Below the pieces are notes generated by a model, which saw only the letters and a list, made by a program, of their open reading frames with translations, made no database searches and was not told the origin of the DNA. From Neochlamydia sp. AcF84 (GTDB taxonomy: Bacteria; Chlamydiota; Chlamydiia; Chlamydiales; Parachlamydiaceae), in assembly GCF_011087585.1 (NCBI RefSeq), contig NZ_VJOT01000054.1:1-64000 (forward strand): a stretch of DNA of 64,000 nucleotides. The letters run 5' to 3'. The position numbers and the translations under genes were made by a program. Within the stretch, counting starts at the first letter, position 1; every line of letters begins with the position of its first letter. This document shows, in pieces, positions 27,313 to 36,311 of this stretch.

Positions 27313-30300
27313 ATGCCACTACCTAGTGTTTTTAAACCCTTTCACGAGAAAGGAGAGAAGCTTTTACGAACAGGAAAAGTTAAAGAAGTAGAGTTTTCAG
27401 GGGAAACCTATCAAGTTAAAGTAATGGATGAAAAAAATCCTCAAGGCGTGTGGTCCTTCCTTCAATTTGATAAGGTTAACCGTTTAAAGGATGCTTTTTG
27501 TTCCTGTGCGGAAAGCGAGGAAGTGGCCGCCTGCCCTCATTTAGCTGCAGCTTATTTATATATTTTTAACAAGAGCCGCCAGCCTCTTCATAAGCGCTTC
27601 GAAAAGTCTCTTTGGAATAAGCTGTGCTATCTTTGTGCTGAACAGATGAAATTTGAGGAAGTAAAGTTTAGGCCTTCTTCCAAGGGGATTTATACCATTT
27701 ATGCCAATCGCCAACAAATTTTTTTAGTCCATAGCACTACAAAAGCTACTGCCGATCAATTAAAACATCTACTTTTTAATCGCTATAAAGAGACGGAGGA
27801 AACTTCTTTAAAATTTTCCAATCTATCGCCAGAAGAGATTCGTCGCTGGAAAGAAGGTCGTCCTAGCCCTATGCTAAGCTATGCACTCTCTTTTTGGAAT
27901 GACTTGGCAAAGTGGCTGATGTCTTTGCAAGAAGCTGAGGAAACCTATCAAATAGATTTTAGTTATACGCCTCAAGGTATCCCTAATTACATCAGTGTAA
28001 AATTTCCTACTCTCCATTGCAAATTTTATATTCCCCAAACGCATTTACCTTCGATTATCCCTGCGTTAGCTACCGTTCATTCACCTTTGCGTTTGTATCC
28101 ATTAAAAGCTGACCCTAATATTAAAATAACTTATGATAAAGCACATGCTTGCTTTCTAATTGACTCGAATAAAATCCCTCCCCCTATTGCCAGGTCCCCC
28201 TCTCTTTTTCAAAGCTTTCAATTTGGAAGCTGGTTACTAGTACCTTTTAAAGGATTTTATCCTTTAAATCCTTTAGGCTTGTTAAGCTCTAAAGTGATTA
28301 GCCAAGCTCATCTAGCACAAGTACTTGATGAAAATTTAGCTTTCATCAAGGAACATCTACAAGGTTGTGTCATTCATGAGGGGATCTTTAAAGTTTCCTA
28401 TGCAATTGCTTTTGATGAACAATGGAACCTTCATATTCAGGGTTACGTTCACTGCCCTGGAGATCTTAGCAAACCCATGTCCCAGCTTTTTGATTCATGG
28501 GCTTATCTAGAAGAGGAGGGCTTTTACAAGTTAGAAGGCTTGCGATTTAAAGAAGCGAAAACCCTAGTTTCTGCCGAAAAAGTGGGAGAATTTGTCCAGC
28601 AGCATCGTACGTGGCTAAACACTCATAAGGGATTTGAAACACACGTCGCGAGCTTAGAGGCATTACTAAACTATAAAATGGACAAAGAAAAAGGATTGCT
28701 TTCTTTTCAACGTACAGTAGCTACCCACGAGCAAACTTTGAAAAGCAAGGATTTTGGCCCTTGGATTTACATCGAAACCCAAGGGTTTTATGCTAAAAAT
28801 ACTCTGCCTGTAAGCCTTCCCTTACGCCCTGGGTCTTTCTTAAATCCTGATCAAATTCCTATGTTTATCAGAGATAACCGCGAGGAGCTAAAAGTTGTTC
28901 CGGGCTTTTTTAGTGAAAAGCAACCTATTGTCCATGCAGGAATAGTGATAAAATTAGCTAAAGACGAACATATCCTTGTTATTCCTACCTATGATCTATT
29001 GCCAGAATACACCCTTGAAGAAGTTTATTTTTTTGACGAATTTACTTATGTAGAGGGGGAAGGCTTTGCTGAACTCCCTTTAACTTGTCGCTTACCCCTC
29101 GCTTATCAAAAGGTAGTGGAAATAAAACCTGAGCATCATCTATTTTTTTTAGAGCATGAGCTCAAAAACTTAAAGCCGTTTATAAAGAGCCTTGATCCAC
29201 GCCTTGAACCTCCCAAAGAGCTTGAGCTTACCGCAAGCGCTATCTCTAAATCAGATTTTAATACACGCGGGTGGTACACGGTTAACTTAGAGTACACCTC
29301 CACAGAGGGTGCTGTTCCTATTGCAGAGCTATGGACAGCTTCAAAAAAAAATCAGCGCTTTAAATTTACAGAAGCCGGGTTAATTGATTTTGAAGACAAA
29401 CGCTATGATTGGTTGAAGCTTCTTGCAAAAAAACGCTTAGATAAACGTCATAATCTCCTCACCCTTTCTACGATTGAACTGATTCGTTTGAATGCCTTAG
29501 ATCCTATAAAAGAAGGAAAAAAAGAAAAAAATTACAATCACTCCTCTTCTTTCAATCTTCTAAAAGAGCTTATAGAATTTAAAATTCCTGCCGAACCTAA
29601 TACATTAGGTCTAAGTTGTGACCTAAGGTCCTATCAACAAAAGGGTCTTCATTGGCTATGGTTTCTTTATCAGCAAGGGCTGTCAGGACTACTTTGCGAC
29701 GATATGGGACTAGGTAAAACCCACCAAGCGATGGCCTTAATCGCATCTATTATCAATCATGGCGAAAAGCAAAAACAAAAGGGTAACAGCTATTTTTTAA
29801 TCATCTGCCCCACCTCCGTTATTTACCATTGGCAAGATAAGCTTGCGCAGTACTTGCCTAAATTACGTGTTTCTACCTTTTACGGGGCTCATCGCAGCCT
29901 GGATGAATTTCAGCAGCATTATGATATTCTCTTAACTTCTTATGGTGTGTGGCGGATTGAACACCAATTGCTTTCTAAGATATCCTTTGAATTAGCAATT
30001 TTTGATGAAATTCAAATTGCAAAAAACTATAGGAGCCGCCTTTATGCCACGTTAGCCCACGTTAATGCCCACATGCGCCTTGGGCTCACAGGTACTCCTA
30101 TAGAAAATCATCTACGTGAGTTAAAATCTTTATTTGATTTAGTTTTACCTACTTATATGCCTGGTGAAAAAGATTACCGCGAGTATTTTGTTAAACCTAT
30201 CGATAAAAAGCAGGATTTAAAGCGTAAAGCTCTCTTATCACGATTGATAAATCCCTTCGTGCTACGACGGAAAAAAGAAAATGTTCTTAACGATCTACCC

Positions 30301-31062
30301 GAAAAAACTGAAGAGATCTCCCATTGCGGATTAACAGAATCTCAAGCTATTCTCTACAATAATGTTGTGGAACAATCGAGACAGGTGGTGCTGGATAAAC
30401 TTACCCAGAGAAGTCAGCCTATCCCTTACCTACATATATTTGCTATTCTTTCATATTTAAAACAAATCTGCGATCATCCGGCCTGCTATTTAAAAACCCC
30501 CTCTGAATATAAGCTTTACCAAGCTGGCAAATGGGATCTTTTCATCGAGCTATTGAAAGAAGCCCGTGAAAGCCACCAAAAGGTTGTTGTATTCTCTCAA
30601 TATCTGAACATGCTGGATATCATTCAAAAATATCTAGAAGAGCGTCACATTGGCTTTGCTGCTATTCGGGGTTCAACGATTAACCGAGGAGAACAGCTTA
30701 AGCGCTTTAATGAAGACCCGCAATGCGAGGTTTTTTTAGGTTCTTTGCAAGCTGCAGGATTAGGAGTAGAGCTAACCGCTGCCTCTGTTGTTATCCATTA
30801 TGATCGCTGGTGGAATGCCGCCCGGGAAAATCAGGCGACAGACCGCGTTCATCGTAGTGGCCAAACTAGAGGAGTTCAAGTTTTCAAATTGGTGACCAAA
30901 GGCACTTTTGAAGAAAAAATTGACAGGATGATTACTAGAAAAGGAAAACTCATGGAAGATATTGTAGGAGTGGATGATCATCGGCTTTTAAAACAATTTA
31001 ACCACGATGAAATTATAGAGCTTCTTCAAAATGTTACTCCTACCTCTTTGCAAGAAAATTAA
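27313..31062 (+). CDS. SWIM zinc finger / SNF2-family helicase
   Basis: A 1249-residue protein. An N-terminal SWIM-type zinc finger near residues 60-82 (CSCAESEEVAACPHL, pattern C-x-C-xn-C-x-H) precedes a long family-specific region of about 650 residues. The SNF2 ATPase core covers about 770-1200: Walker A DDMGLGKTHQA near 795, DEIQ box (FDEIQIAKN), LTGTPIENHL, and helicase-C motif ATDRVHRSGQTRGVQVFKL. The motifs are intact. Bacterial SWIM/SNF2 proteins act on DNA-protein complexes or transcription; chlamydiae keep two such genes (CT555 and CT708), and the large SWIM form is more like CT555. The substrate is unknown. Confidence 0.92.
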   Translation: MPLPSVFKPFHEKGEKLLRTGKVKEVEFSGETYQVKVMDEKNPQGVWSFLQFDKVNRLKDAFCSCAESEEVAACPHLAAAYLYIFNKSRQPLHKRFEKSLWNKLCYLCAEQMKFEEVKFRPSSKGIYTIYANRQQIFLVHSTTKATADQLKHLLFNRYKETEETSLKFSNLSPEEIRRWKEGRPSPMLSYALSFWNDLAKWLMSLQEAEETYQIDFSYTPQGIPNYISVKFPTLHCKFYIPQTHLPSIIPALATVHSPLRLYPLKADPNIKITYDKAHACFLIDSNKIPPPIARSPSLFQSFQFGSWLLVPFKGFYPLNPLGLLSSKVISQAHLAQVLDENLAFIKEHLQGCVIHEGIFKVSYAIAFDEQWNLHIQGYVHCPGDLSKPMSQLFDSWAYLEEEGFYKLEGLRFKEAKTLVSAEKVGEFVQQHRTWLNTHKGFETHVASLEALLNYKMDKEKGLLSFQRTVATHEQTLKSKDFGPWIYIETQGFYAKNTLPVSLPLRPGSFLNPDQIPMFIRDNREELKVVPGFFSEKQPIVHAGIVIKLAKDEHILVIPTYDLLPEYTLEEVYFFDEFTYVEGEGFAELPLTCRLPLAYQKVVEIKPEHHLFFLEHELKNLKPFIKSLDPRLEPPKELELTASAISKSDFNTRGWYTVNLEYTSTEGAVPIAELWTASKKNQRFKFTEAGLIDFEDKRYDWLKLLAKKRLDKRHNLLTLSTIELIRLNALDPIKEGKKEKNYNHSSSFNLLKELIEFKIPAEPNTLGLSCDLRSYQQKGLHWLWFLYQQGLSGLLCDDMGLGKTHQAMALIASIINHGEKQKQKGNSYFLIICPTSVIYHWQDKLAQYLPKLRVSTFYGAHRSLDEFQQHYDILLTSYGVWRIEHQLLSKISFELAIFDEIQIAKNYRSRLYATLAHVNAHMRLGLTGTPIENHLRELKSLFDLVLPTYMPGEKDYREYFVKPIDKKQDLKRKALLSRLINPFVLRRKKENVLNDLPEKTEEISHCGLTESQAILYNNVVEQSRQVVLDKLTQRSQPIPYLHIFAILSYLKQICDHPACYLKTPSEYKLYQAGKWDLFIELLKEARESHQKVVVFSQYLNMLDIIQKYLEERHIGFAAIRGSTINRGEQLKRFNEDPQCEVFLGSLQAAGLGVELTAASVVIHYDRWWNAARENQATDRVHRSGQTRGVQVFKLVTKGTFEEKIDRMITRKGKLMEDIVGVDDHRLLKQFNHDEIIELLQNVTPTSLQEN

Positions 31063-31194
31063 ATTTCTTCTAAAGAAAAATAGAAGAATGGGCTTTTTTA
31101 AATGTACAGGTAGTACCCGTAACTTAAAGTTTTCTTGCTTCTTTTAGCTTTCTTCAACATCTTTTACTTTAAAAAAGCCTGAAAAGGCCAGCAA

Positions 31195-31281
31195 ATGAAC
31201 CCTTGCTCTTCTATCACTCTTGCACAAGTGCCTAGTGAAATCCTAGTTCCTATTTTAAGGGCTTGCCGTAACTTTAGCTAA
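31195..31281 (+). pseudogene. Possible N-terminal remnant of an F-box type effector
   Basis: A 28-codon frame reads ITLAQVPSEILVPILRACRN, the usual beginning of an F-box (LP-x-E-I-L-x-x-I-L). It stops shortly after, 46 bp before the IS1634-type element. A longer gene was probably lost or broken here. The call rests on a short motif. Confidence 0.35.
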
Positions 31282-31324
31282 GCATTACCTTAAGGGCAGT
31301 GAAAAAGAAGCCAAAGTCTTTATT

Positions 31325-33084
31325 AACCCACATTCCGCAGGTTAAAACAATGGTTGGATAATTTTTTTATTATTTTGGTAAATTGACTTAAGTTTTTTTC
31401 AAGAAAAAACTAAGCTTGTTCCTCTCAAAGCAAAGAAAGAGAGGATATAAGCGATGGAAGAGTATAGTAGCAAAGATCTTGACCACTTAGGGATTGTTTC
31501 TGCCATGTGCGACGAGATCAATTTAGTGAGCATGATAGATCAGCTCATTCCCCCCGATCCCCGAGCTATTATAACAACAGGAGAATGCATCAAATTAATG
31601 GTCATCAATGGGTTAGGTTTTACTTCACGTCCGTTATATTTAGAAGCACAATTTTACGCAAGTAAACCTGTGGAACGATTATTAGGAAGAGCGTGTAGAT
31701 CTGAAAATATATCGGATGATCGTTTAGGTAGAGCTTTAGATTGCTGCTACGAATATGGATGTGATGCTATCTTTTCAGCCATTGCCTTGCAAGCTTGCTC
31801 AAAATTTAATGTTAATAAAAAATTTCAGCATTTAGATACGACAAGTATGTCTGTTCAAGGGCAATATTCCTCGGGGGAGCAAGTTCCTATCATTACGTTT
31901 GGACATTCAAAAGACTATCGGCCTGATCTTAAAAAATTTATGATTTCTTTAATCTGCAGCCAAGATGGAGATGTTCCTTTATTAGCCCAAGCGCTTGCAG
32001 GTAATACCTCGGATAAAAGCCATTTTAGGAAAACTTTAAAAGAGCTTAAATCCCAAATTAAAGATAGATCCAAACCTCATTATTTCGTTGCCGATAGTGC
32101 TATGTATACCACTGACACCCTAAAAGATATTTCCAATGGTATGAAATGGGTAACTCGCGTTCCAGAACAAATAGGAGCAGCCTATGAGCTTGTATCTAGT
32201 TTTTCTAAAGAGGAAATGGAAAAGCTGTCTGCCGATTACTGGGCCGTTGAATTAGGTTCTATCTATGCAGGAATTCCTCAACGGTGGCTTTTAGTCTATT
32301 CTGAACAAGCTTTTATAAGGGAAAAGAAAACCTTAGATAGGCAAATAGAAAAAGAGCTGCAAGCAAAAGTCAAAGAATTAAAGCAACTTGCCTCAAAAGC
32401 TTTTGATTGCGAAAAAGATGCTAAAGCAGCCTTGAAAGCTTTTGAAAAAAAGCTTAAATATCATCGTCTAGACAAAATAAATACTATACAAAAACGGATC
32501 AAGCAAGAACCTGGCAGGCCTAAAAAAGAGCAAGCTTTATCGATCCAGTATAGAATGGAGGCAGCCTTAGCAAAAGATGAGCAAAAAATTTCCAATAGTT
32601 TACAAAGAAAAGGAAAATTTATCCTAGCCACTAATGAGCTGAATGCCGAGCTTCTTTCAAATGAGGATCTGCTAGACAATTATAAAGGCCAGCAATCGGT
32701 GGAAAGAGGCTTCCGCTTTCTAAAAGACCCATTATTCATGGCTTCGTCGGTATTCCTTAAAAATGAACAAAGGATTATAGCTTTAGCCATGATCATGTGT
32801 CTTTGCTTGCTAGTTTATACCCTTACTCAGCGCCATTTACGTCAACAATTAGAAAAGCTGTCTACCTCTATTCCTAATCAATTAGGAAAACCTACAAAGA
32901 CGCCTACCATGCGCTGGATTTTCCAAGTTTTTGAAGGTGTACATCTCTTAATCAAACGTACTCCTGAGGGTATAAAAGAGTTAATCCTTAATTTAAATCC
33001 TAATATGAAACACATTTTACAAGTTTTAGGGCCTCCTTTTCAGAAATTATATGCTAACGGTAATTAACTTGCGGAATGTGGGTT
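31325..33084 (+). mobile_element. Complete IS1634-type insertion sequence
   Basis: 21-bp terminal inverted repeats at 31325-31345 and 33064-33084 differ at one position (core CCCACATTCCGCA). They enclose a single intact transposase gene. The right repeat overlaps the transposase stop codon. The flanking bases tattaa and ttttaa are similar but not identical, so no exact target duplication is evident. Intact ends and frame suggest a recent, possibly mobile copy. Confidence 0.88.
31454..33067 (+). CDS. IS1634-family transposase (intact)
   Basis: A 537-residue DDE transposase of the IS4 superfamily. The N-terminus (LDHLGIVSAMCDEINLVSMI) and the segments HLDTTSMSVQGQYS (first catalytic Asp) and PHYFVADSAMYT (second Asp) fit, and near the C-terminus YKGQQSVERGFRFLKDP is the Y-(2)-R-(3)-E-type region with the catalytic Glu. 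The frame is complete. A GAGAGGA ribosome site lies upstream of the ATG. A Lys/Glu-rich insertion of about 90 residues lies before the catalytic Glu, as is common in this group. Confidence 0.9.
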   Translation: MEEYSSKDLDHLGIVSAMCDEINLVSMIDQLIPPDPRAIITTGECIKLMVINGLGFTSRPLYLEAQFYASKPVERLLGRACRSENISDDRLGRALDCCYEYGCDAIFSAIALQACSKFNVNKKFQHLDTTSMSVQGQYSSGEQVPIITFGHSKDYRPDLKKFMISLICSQDGDVPLLAQALAGNTSDKSHFRKTLKELKSQIKDRSKPHYFVADSAMYTTDTLKDISNGMKWVTRVPEQIGAAYELVSSFSKEEMEKLSADYWAVELGSIYAGIPQRWLLVYSEQAFIREKKTLDRQIEKELQAKVKELKQLASKAFDCEKDAKAALKAFEKKLKYHRLDKINTIQKRIKQEPGRPKKEQALSIQYRMEAALAKDEQKISNSLQRKGKFILATNELNAELLSNEDLLDNYKGQQSVERGFRFLKDPLFMASSVFLKNEQRIIALAMIMCLCLLVYTLTQRHLRQQLEKLSTSIPNQLGKPTKTPTMRWIFQVFEGVHLLIKRTPEGIKELILNLNPNMKHILQVLGPPFQKLYANGN

Positions 33085-33374
33085 TTAAAGCTTTTTTAAG
33101 AAAAAAAGCGCAGCAGGCCCCTAAAGTTCTTAGAATATTAAGTCAATAAGCTCTCCCTTAAGGGTTTATTAAAAAGCTTAAGCCTTGGATTTCTAGGAAA
33201 ATTTAGCAGCTATGGCTAGTACTTGCAAGGTACAAAGTAATCCTATCTCAAAAGCAGCTTTAGCAGAAAAACAGGAAACATAAGTGGATTTGATTAACAG
33301 TCTAGAGATTAATTTATAAAAACTTTTTAGTTGGTGTCTTAAGAACTTGAATAGCTAATAAACCGGGAGATTGT
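33085..33374. other. Intergenic region after the IS element
   Basis: About 290 bp. I see no gene. A short plus-strand frame right after the element (FKAFLRKKAQQAPKVLRI) may be leftover coding DNA of the interrupted locus. The promoter of the next small gene should be here. Confidence 0.35.
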
Positions 33375-33761
33375 ATGTACAAAAGATATGGCTTTCTTAT
33401 TGCTTTTTTCTCTCTATCTATGGGTATTTCTTCTACTTTACAAGCTGATGAGCCTCAAAAATTGAAAGACAATTTGCTGATAGCTCAAGGAAAGCATGGG
33501 GGTAGGAATGGGCACCATAAAGGTGGACGCCATGATAGGGATGAAAAACATCATGATCATAGGCATGGAGGAGGAAATAATTATTATTACTATGGCGGAT
33601 TAGGAATTGGGCTGGGCTTTGGAGCCTCCTATCCCTATTACTATGACTATTATAGAGGGCCTTCCTCATCCTATTATTACCCCTCTAGCTATTCGATTTA
33701 TCTCAATCCAAGCTATCCTGCTCCCTATGAGAGACGTCTTGAAAGCCGTTTTTCCTATTAA
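33375..33761 (+). CDS. Small secreted His/Gly/Tyr-rich protein
   Basis: 128 residues. A signal peptide (FLIAFFSLSMGISSTLQA) is followed by a His/Gly/Asp-rich stretch (HHKGGRHDRDEKHHDHRHGG) near residues 47-67 and then a Tyr/Gly/Ser-rich tail. The His cluster could bind metal ions such as zinc or nickel. No family recognised. GGGAGA before the ATG serves as ribosome site. Composition and signal peptide suggest an exported or surface protein. Confidence 0.7.
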   Translation: MYKRYGFLIAFFSLSMGISSTLQADEPQKLKDNLLIAQGKHGGRNGHHKGGRHDRDEKHHDHRHGGGNNYYYYGGLGIGLGFGASYPYYYDYYRGPSSSYYYPSSYSIYLNPSYPAPYERRLESRFSY

Positions 33762-33765
33762 AAAG

Positions 33766-33787
33766 AACGATAATCGTCGTTCTTGGA
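33766..33787. terminator. Hairpin after the His-rich gene
   Basis: The sequence aagaacgataatcgtcgttctt can form an 8-bp stem (AAGAACGA/TCGTTCTT) just past the stop codon. There is no clear U-run. Confidence 0.35.
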
Positions 33788-33843
33788 ATTAATAAGAGTA
33801 GCAAAAATCAACTAGAAAGCCATCTTAATTTAAAAAGGGCTAA

Positions 33844-34071
33844 ATGAAAAATAGAAGATTAGTTTATCTATTATCCTTCCTTTCTTTTTTTATTCCTTAT
33901 CCTTCGGAAGCGTATGACCGCATAGGCAAAAATTTAAAAATCTATTCCTACACTCAACCACGGCGCCCAAGGCGCCATGGGCGCCAGCCTACTGCTCGCA
34001 CTCCTCCTTATGATCCCTCTAAACTTACGCCTCAGCGCTCTTACCGCTATCCCTCTTCTCATCATCCTTAA
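33844..34071 (+). CDS. Small exported basic Pro/Arg-rich protein
   Basis: 75 residues with a signal peptide (LVYLLSFLSFFIPYPSEA) and a short basic, Pro/Arg/Tyr-rich mature part (QPRRPRRHGRQPTARTPP). No family recognised. It lies 80 bp after the His-rich gene in the same direction, and both encode small, low-complexity exported proteins, so they may be expressed together. A gene this small is less certain; the signal peptide is the main support. Confidence 0.55.
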   Translation: MKNRRLVYLLSFLSFFIPYPSEAYDRIGKNLKIYSYTQPRRPRRHGRQPTARTPPYDPSKLTPQRSYRYPSSHHP

Positions 34072-34082
34072 AAGTTAAGGAA

Positions 34083-34100
34083 AGCATTTAAAAAAATGCT
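34083..34100. terminator. Small hairpin between converging genes
   Basis: AGCATTT and AAATGCT form a 7-bp stem between the small exported gene (plus) and the permease gene (minus). It may end transcripts from both sides. Confidence 0.35.
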
Positions 34101-34112
34101 AATATCTAGCTT

Positions 34113-35303
34113 TCATTTTATAAACTTAATATAGCTTTCACAGGCTATTTCAAATAGGACAAACATAAAGAGAAAAACCAAAGCTATACGCCCACCCGGA
34201 AAAATATACGCTCCTTTAAATCCACGCACATACCGTCCTACCCACACCATTAAGACAGGTAATAAGCCCAACAAAAGAGCACAACCATATCCTCCGGCAT
34301 AATCTAAGGCTTCTAAAAAAATATGAGGATGGCTATAGGAAATCAATAGAGGGGGAACAAAAATAGCTAAGCAAATAAAGAGTTTATTTGCGCTGTTCTT
34401 TTTTAATTGCAATCCATCGGCAAGAAAATCTAGCAATCCTAAAGTCACCCCAAAAAATGAAGTTACTAAAGCAAAAAAAGCGAAAAATTGGCCAATGATA
34501 TAGACAGCAGGAGTGCCTAAAAAATGCTTAAGCGGAACTACAGCATTTTCTCCTTTTTGTAGGGTCTCTATTAATCCTCCTGAGCCGAAAGTCGGCACAA
34601 TACCTTGAATTAACCACTGCCAAATCATATAAGTTATCAAGGGAATAAAACTACCTATCAAAATAGCTAAGCGTGTTAAACGTATATCGCTATGCATATA
34701 TTGCACTAAAGTAGGGATAATTCCTTGGTAGGCAAATGCAGTAAAAGCAATAGGCAAACCTACAACGGCTAGGGACCAGTCTTGATAGAATAGATGTTGG
34801 GAGTTTACATGGGGAGCTCCTAGCATCACAAAAGCAGCATAAAACATAGCTAATCCACCCATGAGCATGATATTTAAATGGCTAATTACTTGAGCGCCAG
34901 CATAAACAAAAGGGCTAAATAAAAGCACGAACAGCAAAGAGCCATAATGAGCAGGAACAATATTGACTAAGAGCTGAGAAACCAGATTTCCACACCCTAC
35001 TATATAAGCTAAATTGAGGCAGTAAAATAAAAATAGATAAATGATCCATGCTGCCCATTTGCCTAAACTTCCCAAAGTAGTGTAGGCCATAGTCACAATA
35101 TTAGCTTCCCCCTTCATCCAAGTAGAAACTTCAAGGAATAATAAGCCAGTACAGGCCATGAAAACCCAACAAAAAAAATAAGTAAGTAAAGAGGGAACGA
35201 AGCCGCCTAAGCTTGTGGCTACGGGTAGAGCAAGCATTCCCCCTCCGATAGAGGTTCCTGCTACTAATAAGGCGCCTTTAAGTAAACTTGCAGTATTGTT
35301 CAT
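34113..35303 (-). CDS. tyrP: Aromatic amino acid permease (TyrP-like, HAAAP family)
   Basis: A 396-residue inner-membrane transporter with about 11 hydrophobic segments. The N-terminus ALLVAGTSIGGGMLALPVAT is the typical first helix of the hydroxy/aromatic amino acid permease family (TyrP, Mtr, TnaB). It would bring tyrosine or tryptophan into the cell by proton symport. Chlamydiae have tyrP (CT817/CT818) and depend on host amino acids. The sequence does not distinguish tyrosine from tryptophan. Nothing is linked to it functionally on either side. Confidence 0.88.
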   Translation of the reverse strand: MNNTASLLKGALLVAGTSIGGGMLALPVATSLGGFVPSLLTYFFCWVFMACTGLLFLEVSTWMKGEANIVTMAYTTLGSLGKWAAWIIYLFLFYCLNLAYIVGCGNLVSQLLVNIVPAHYGSLLFVLLFSPFVYAGAQVISHLNIMLMGGLAMFYAAFVMLGAPHVNSQHLFYQDWSLAVVGLPIAFTAFAYQGIIPTLVQYMHSDIRLTRLAILIGSFIPLITYMIWQWLIQGIVPTFGSGGLIETLQKGENAVVPLKHFLGTPAVYIIGQFFAFFALVTSFFGVTLGLLDFLADGLQLKKNSANKLFICLAIFVPPLLISYSHPHIFLEALDYAGGYGCALLLGLLPVLMVWVGRYVRGFKGAYIFPGGRIALVFLFMFVLFEIACESYIKFIK

Positions 35304-36311
35304 GGGCTCATCTTCTTAAATAAGTTAAATTAGGTGCGAGTATAGAGAGGAACTTTCAAAAATTCAAGATAGAAGCCATAAAAGCAATAATTCCTAAGAA
35401 ATATACAATTGAATGAAATTTTATATTTTTAGAAGGTATTTCATATGAACTCTAGGAAAATTTTTTTCATTTGACGGATTGAAAGCATAGCGGAGGCTAT
35501 AAAAAAAGTTAATGTTAAATAACGAAGCGCTATATGTAGATACTAGCTTGTGTAGCTTGTCGCCTTCTAGCCTTCCCTGCCCCAATTTTTCTTTAGAAAC
35601 TCTAAAGCATTCCTTTCTTGCCCGGACGTTGCCCCCAGCTTTGGCCCTATCGCATAGAAGGGCCTCACCAGGACAATAAGCTAGATCGCAAGTGCCTTTT
35701 ATGCTCCGCTTTACAAAAAGCTAATGTAACCACCGGTTATCTTAACTTTATTTTTCGTCGGTCTCTTTTACGATACTGTTCACCTTTTATCTTTTTTCCT
35801 TTGATAAACTCTATTCCTTTAGCGTTAAAATCAACAACCCAGCTAGAGAAAATAAAGAAAACAAGCCTGGCATATTCTATCTATTTTTCCTCCTTAAAAC
35901 CTAAAGAGTACTCTATTAATCTCTTAATAAGGAAAATGCTTTTTTTGCTTTCCTTCGCTATAGATCTTAAAAATACATTTTTTCTTAGGTTATCTTATCC
36001 CCCCTTAAGATCTTTGCATACGCTAGGATCTTCCATTGGCTACTCGCCTCATAAGAGGTGATTAAATTGGCTAATAAAGTAGCTAGATTAATATTTAACC
36101 CTCCTTAAGCTCTTTTTCCTACTCCTCATTAAGCAACTTTTTCTCTCCTTTAAAGCGTGGAAGCTTAAGGGGAATTGATCATCTTTAGACCTCTTTTAAC
36201 CTTCTTCTTTCGAAGAGCATTTTCTCTCTCCTCAAGCAATTGGCATGAAAATTGCACTACCTAGAGCGAATCACTAAAAATCTAATTCCATATAAGAAAA
36301 AGGAGCGTCTG
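35304..36311. other. 1-kb intergenic region without a convincing gene
   Basis: AT-rich. A 147-codon frame at 35618-36061 begins with a Cys-bearing segment (GRCPQLWPYRIEGPHQDNKL) but degenerates into low-complexity hydrophobic text and lacks a ribosome site. It could be a remnant. I see no RNA gene or IS end. Confidence 0.45.

Noticed and set aside
35618-36061. 147-codon frame between tyrP and the coiled-coil gene
   Set aside because: Only its first 40 residues look protein-like; the rest is low-complexity hydrophobic text, and no start signal is present. At best a remnant.
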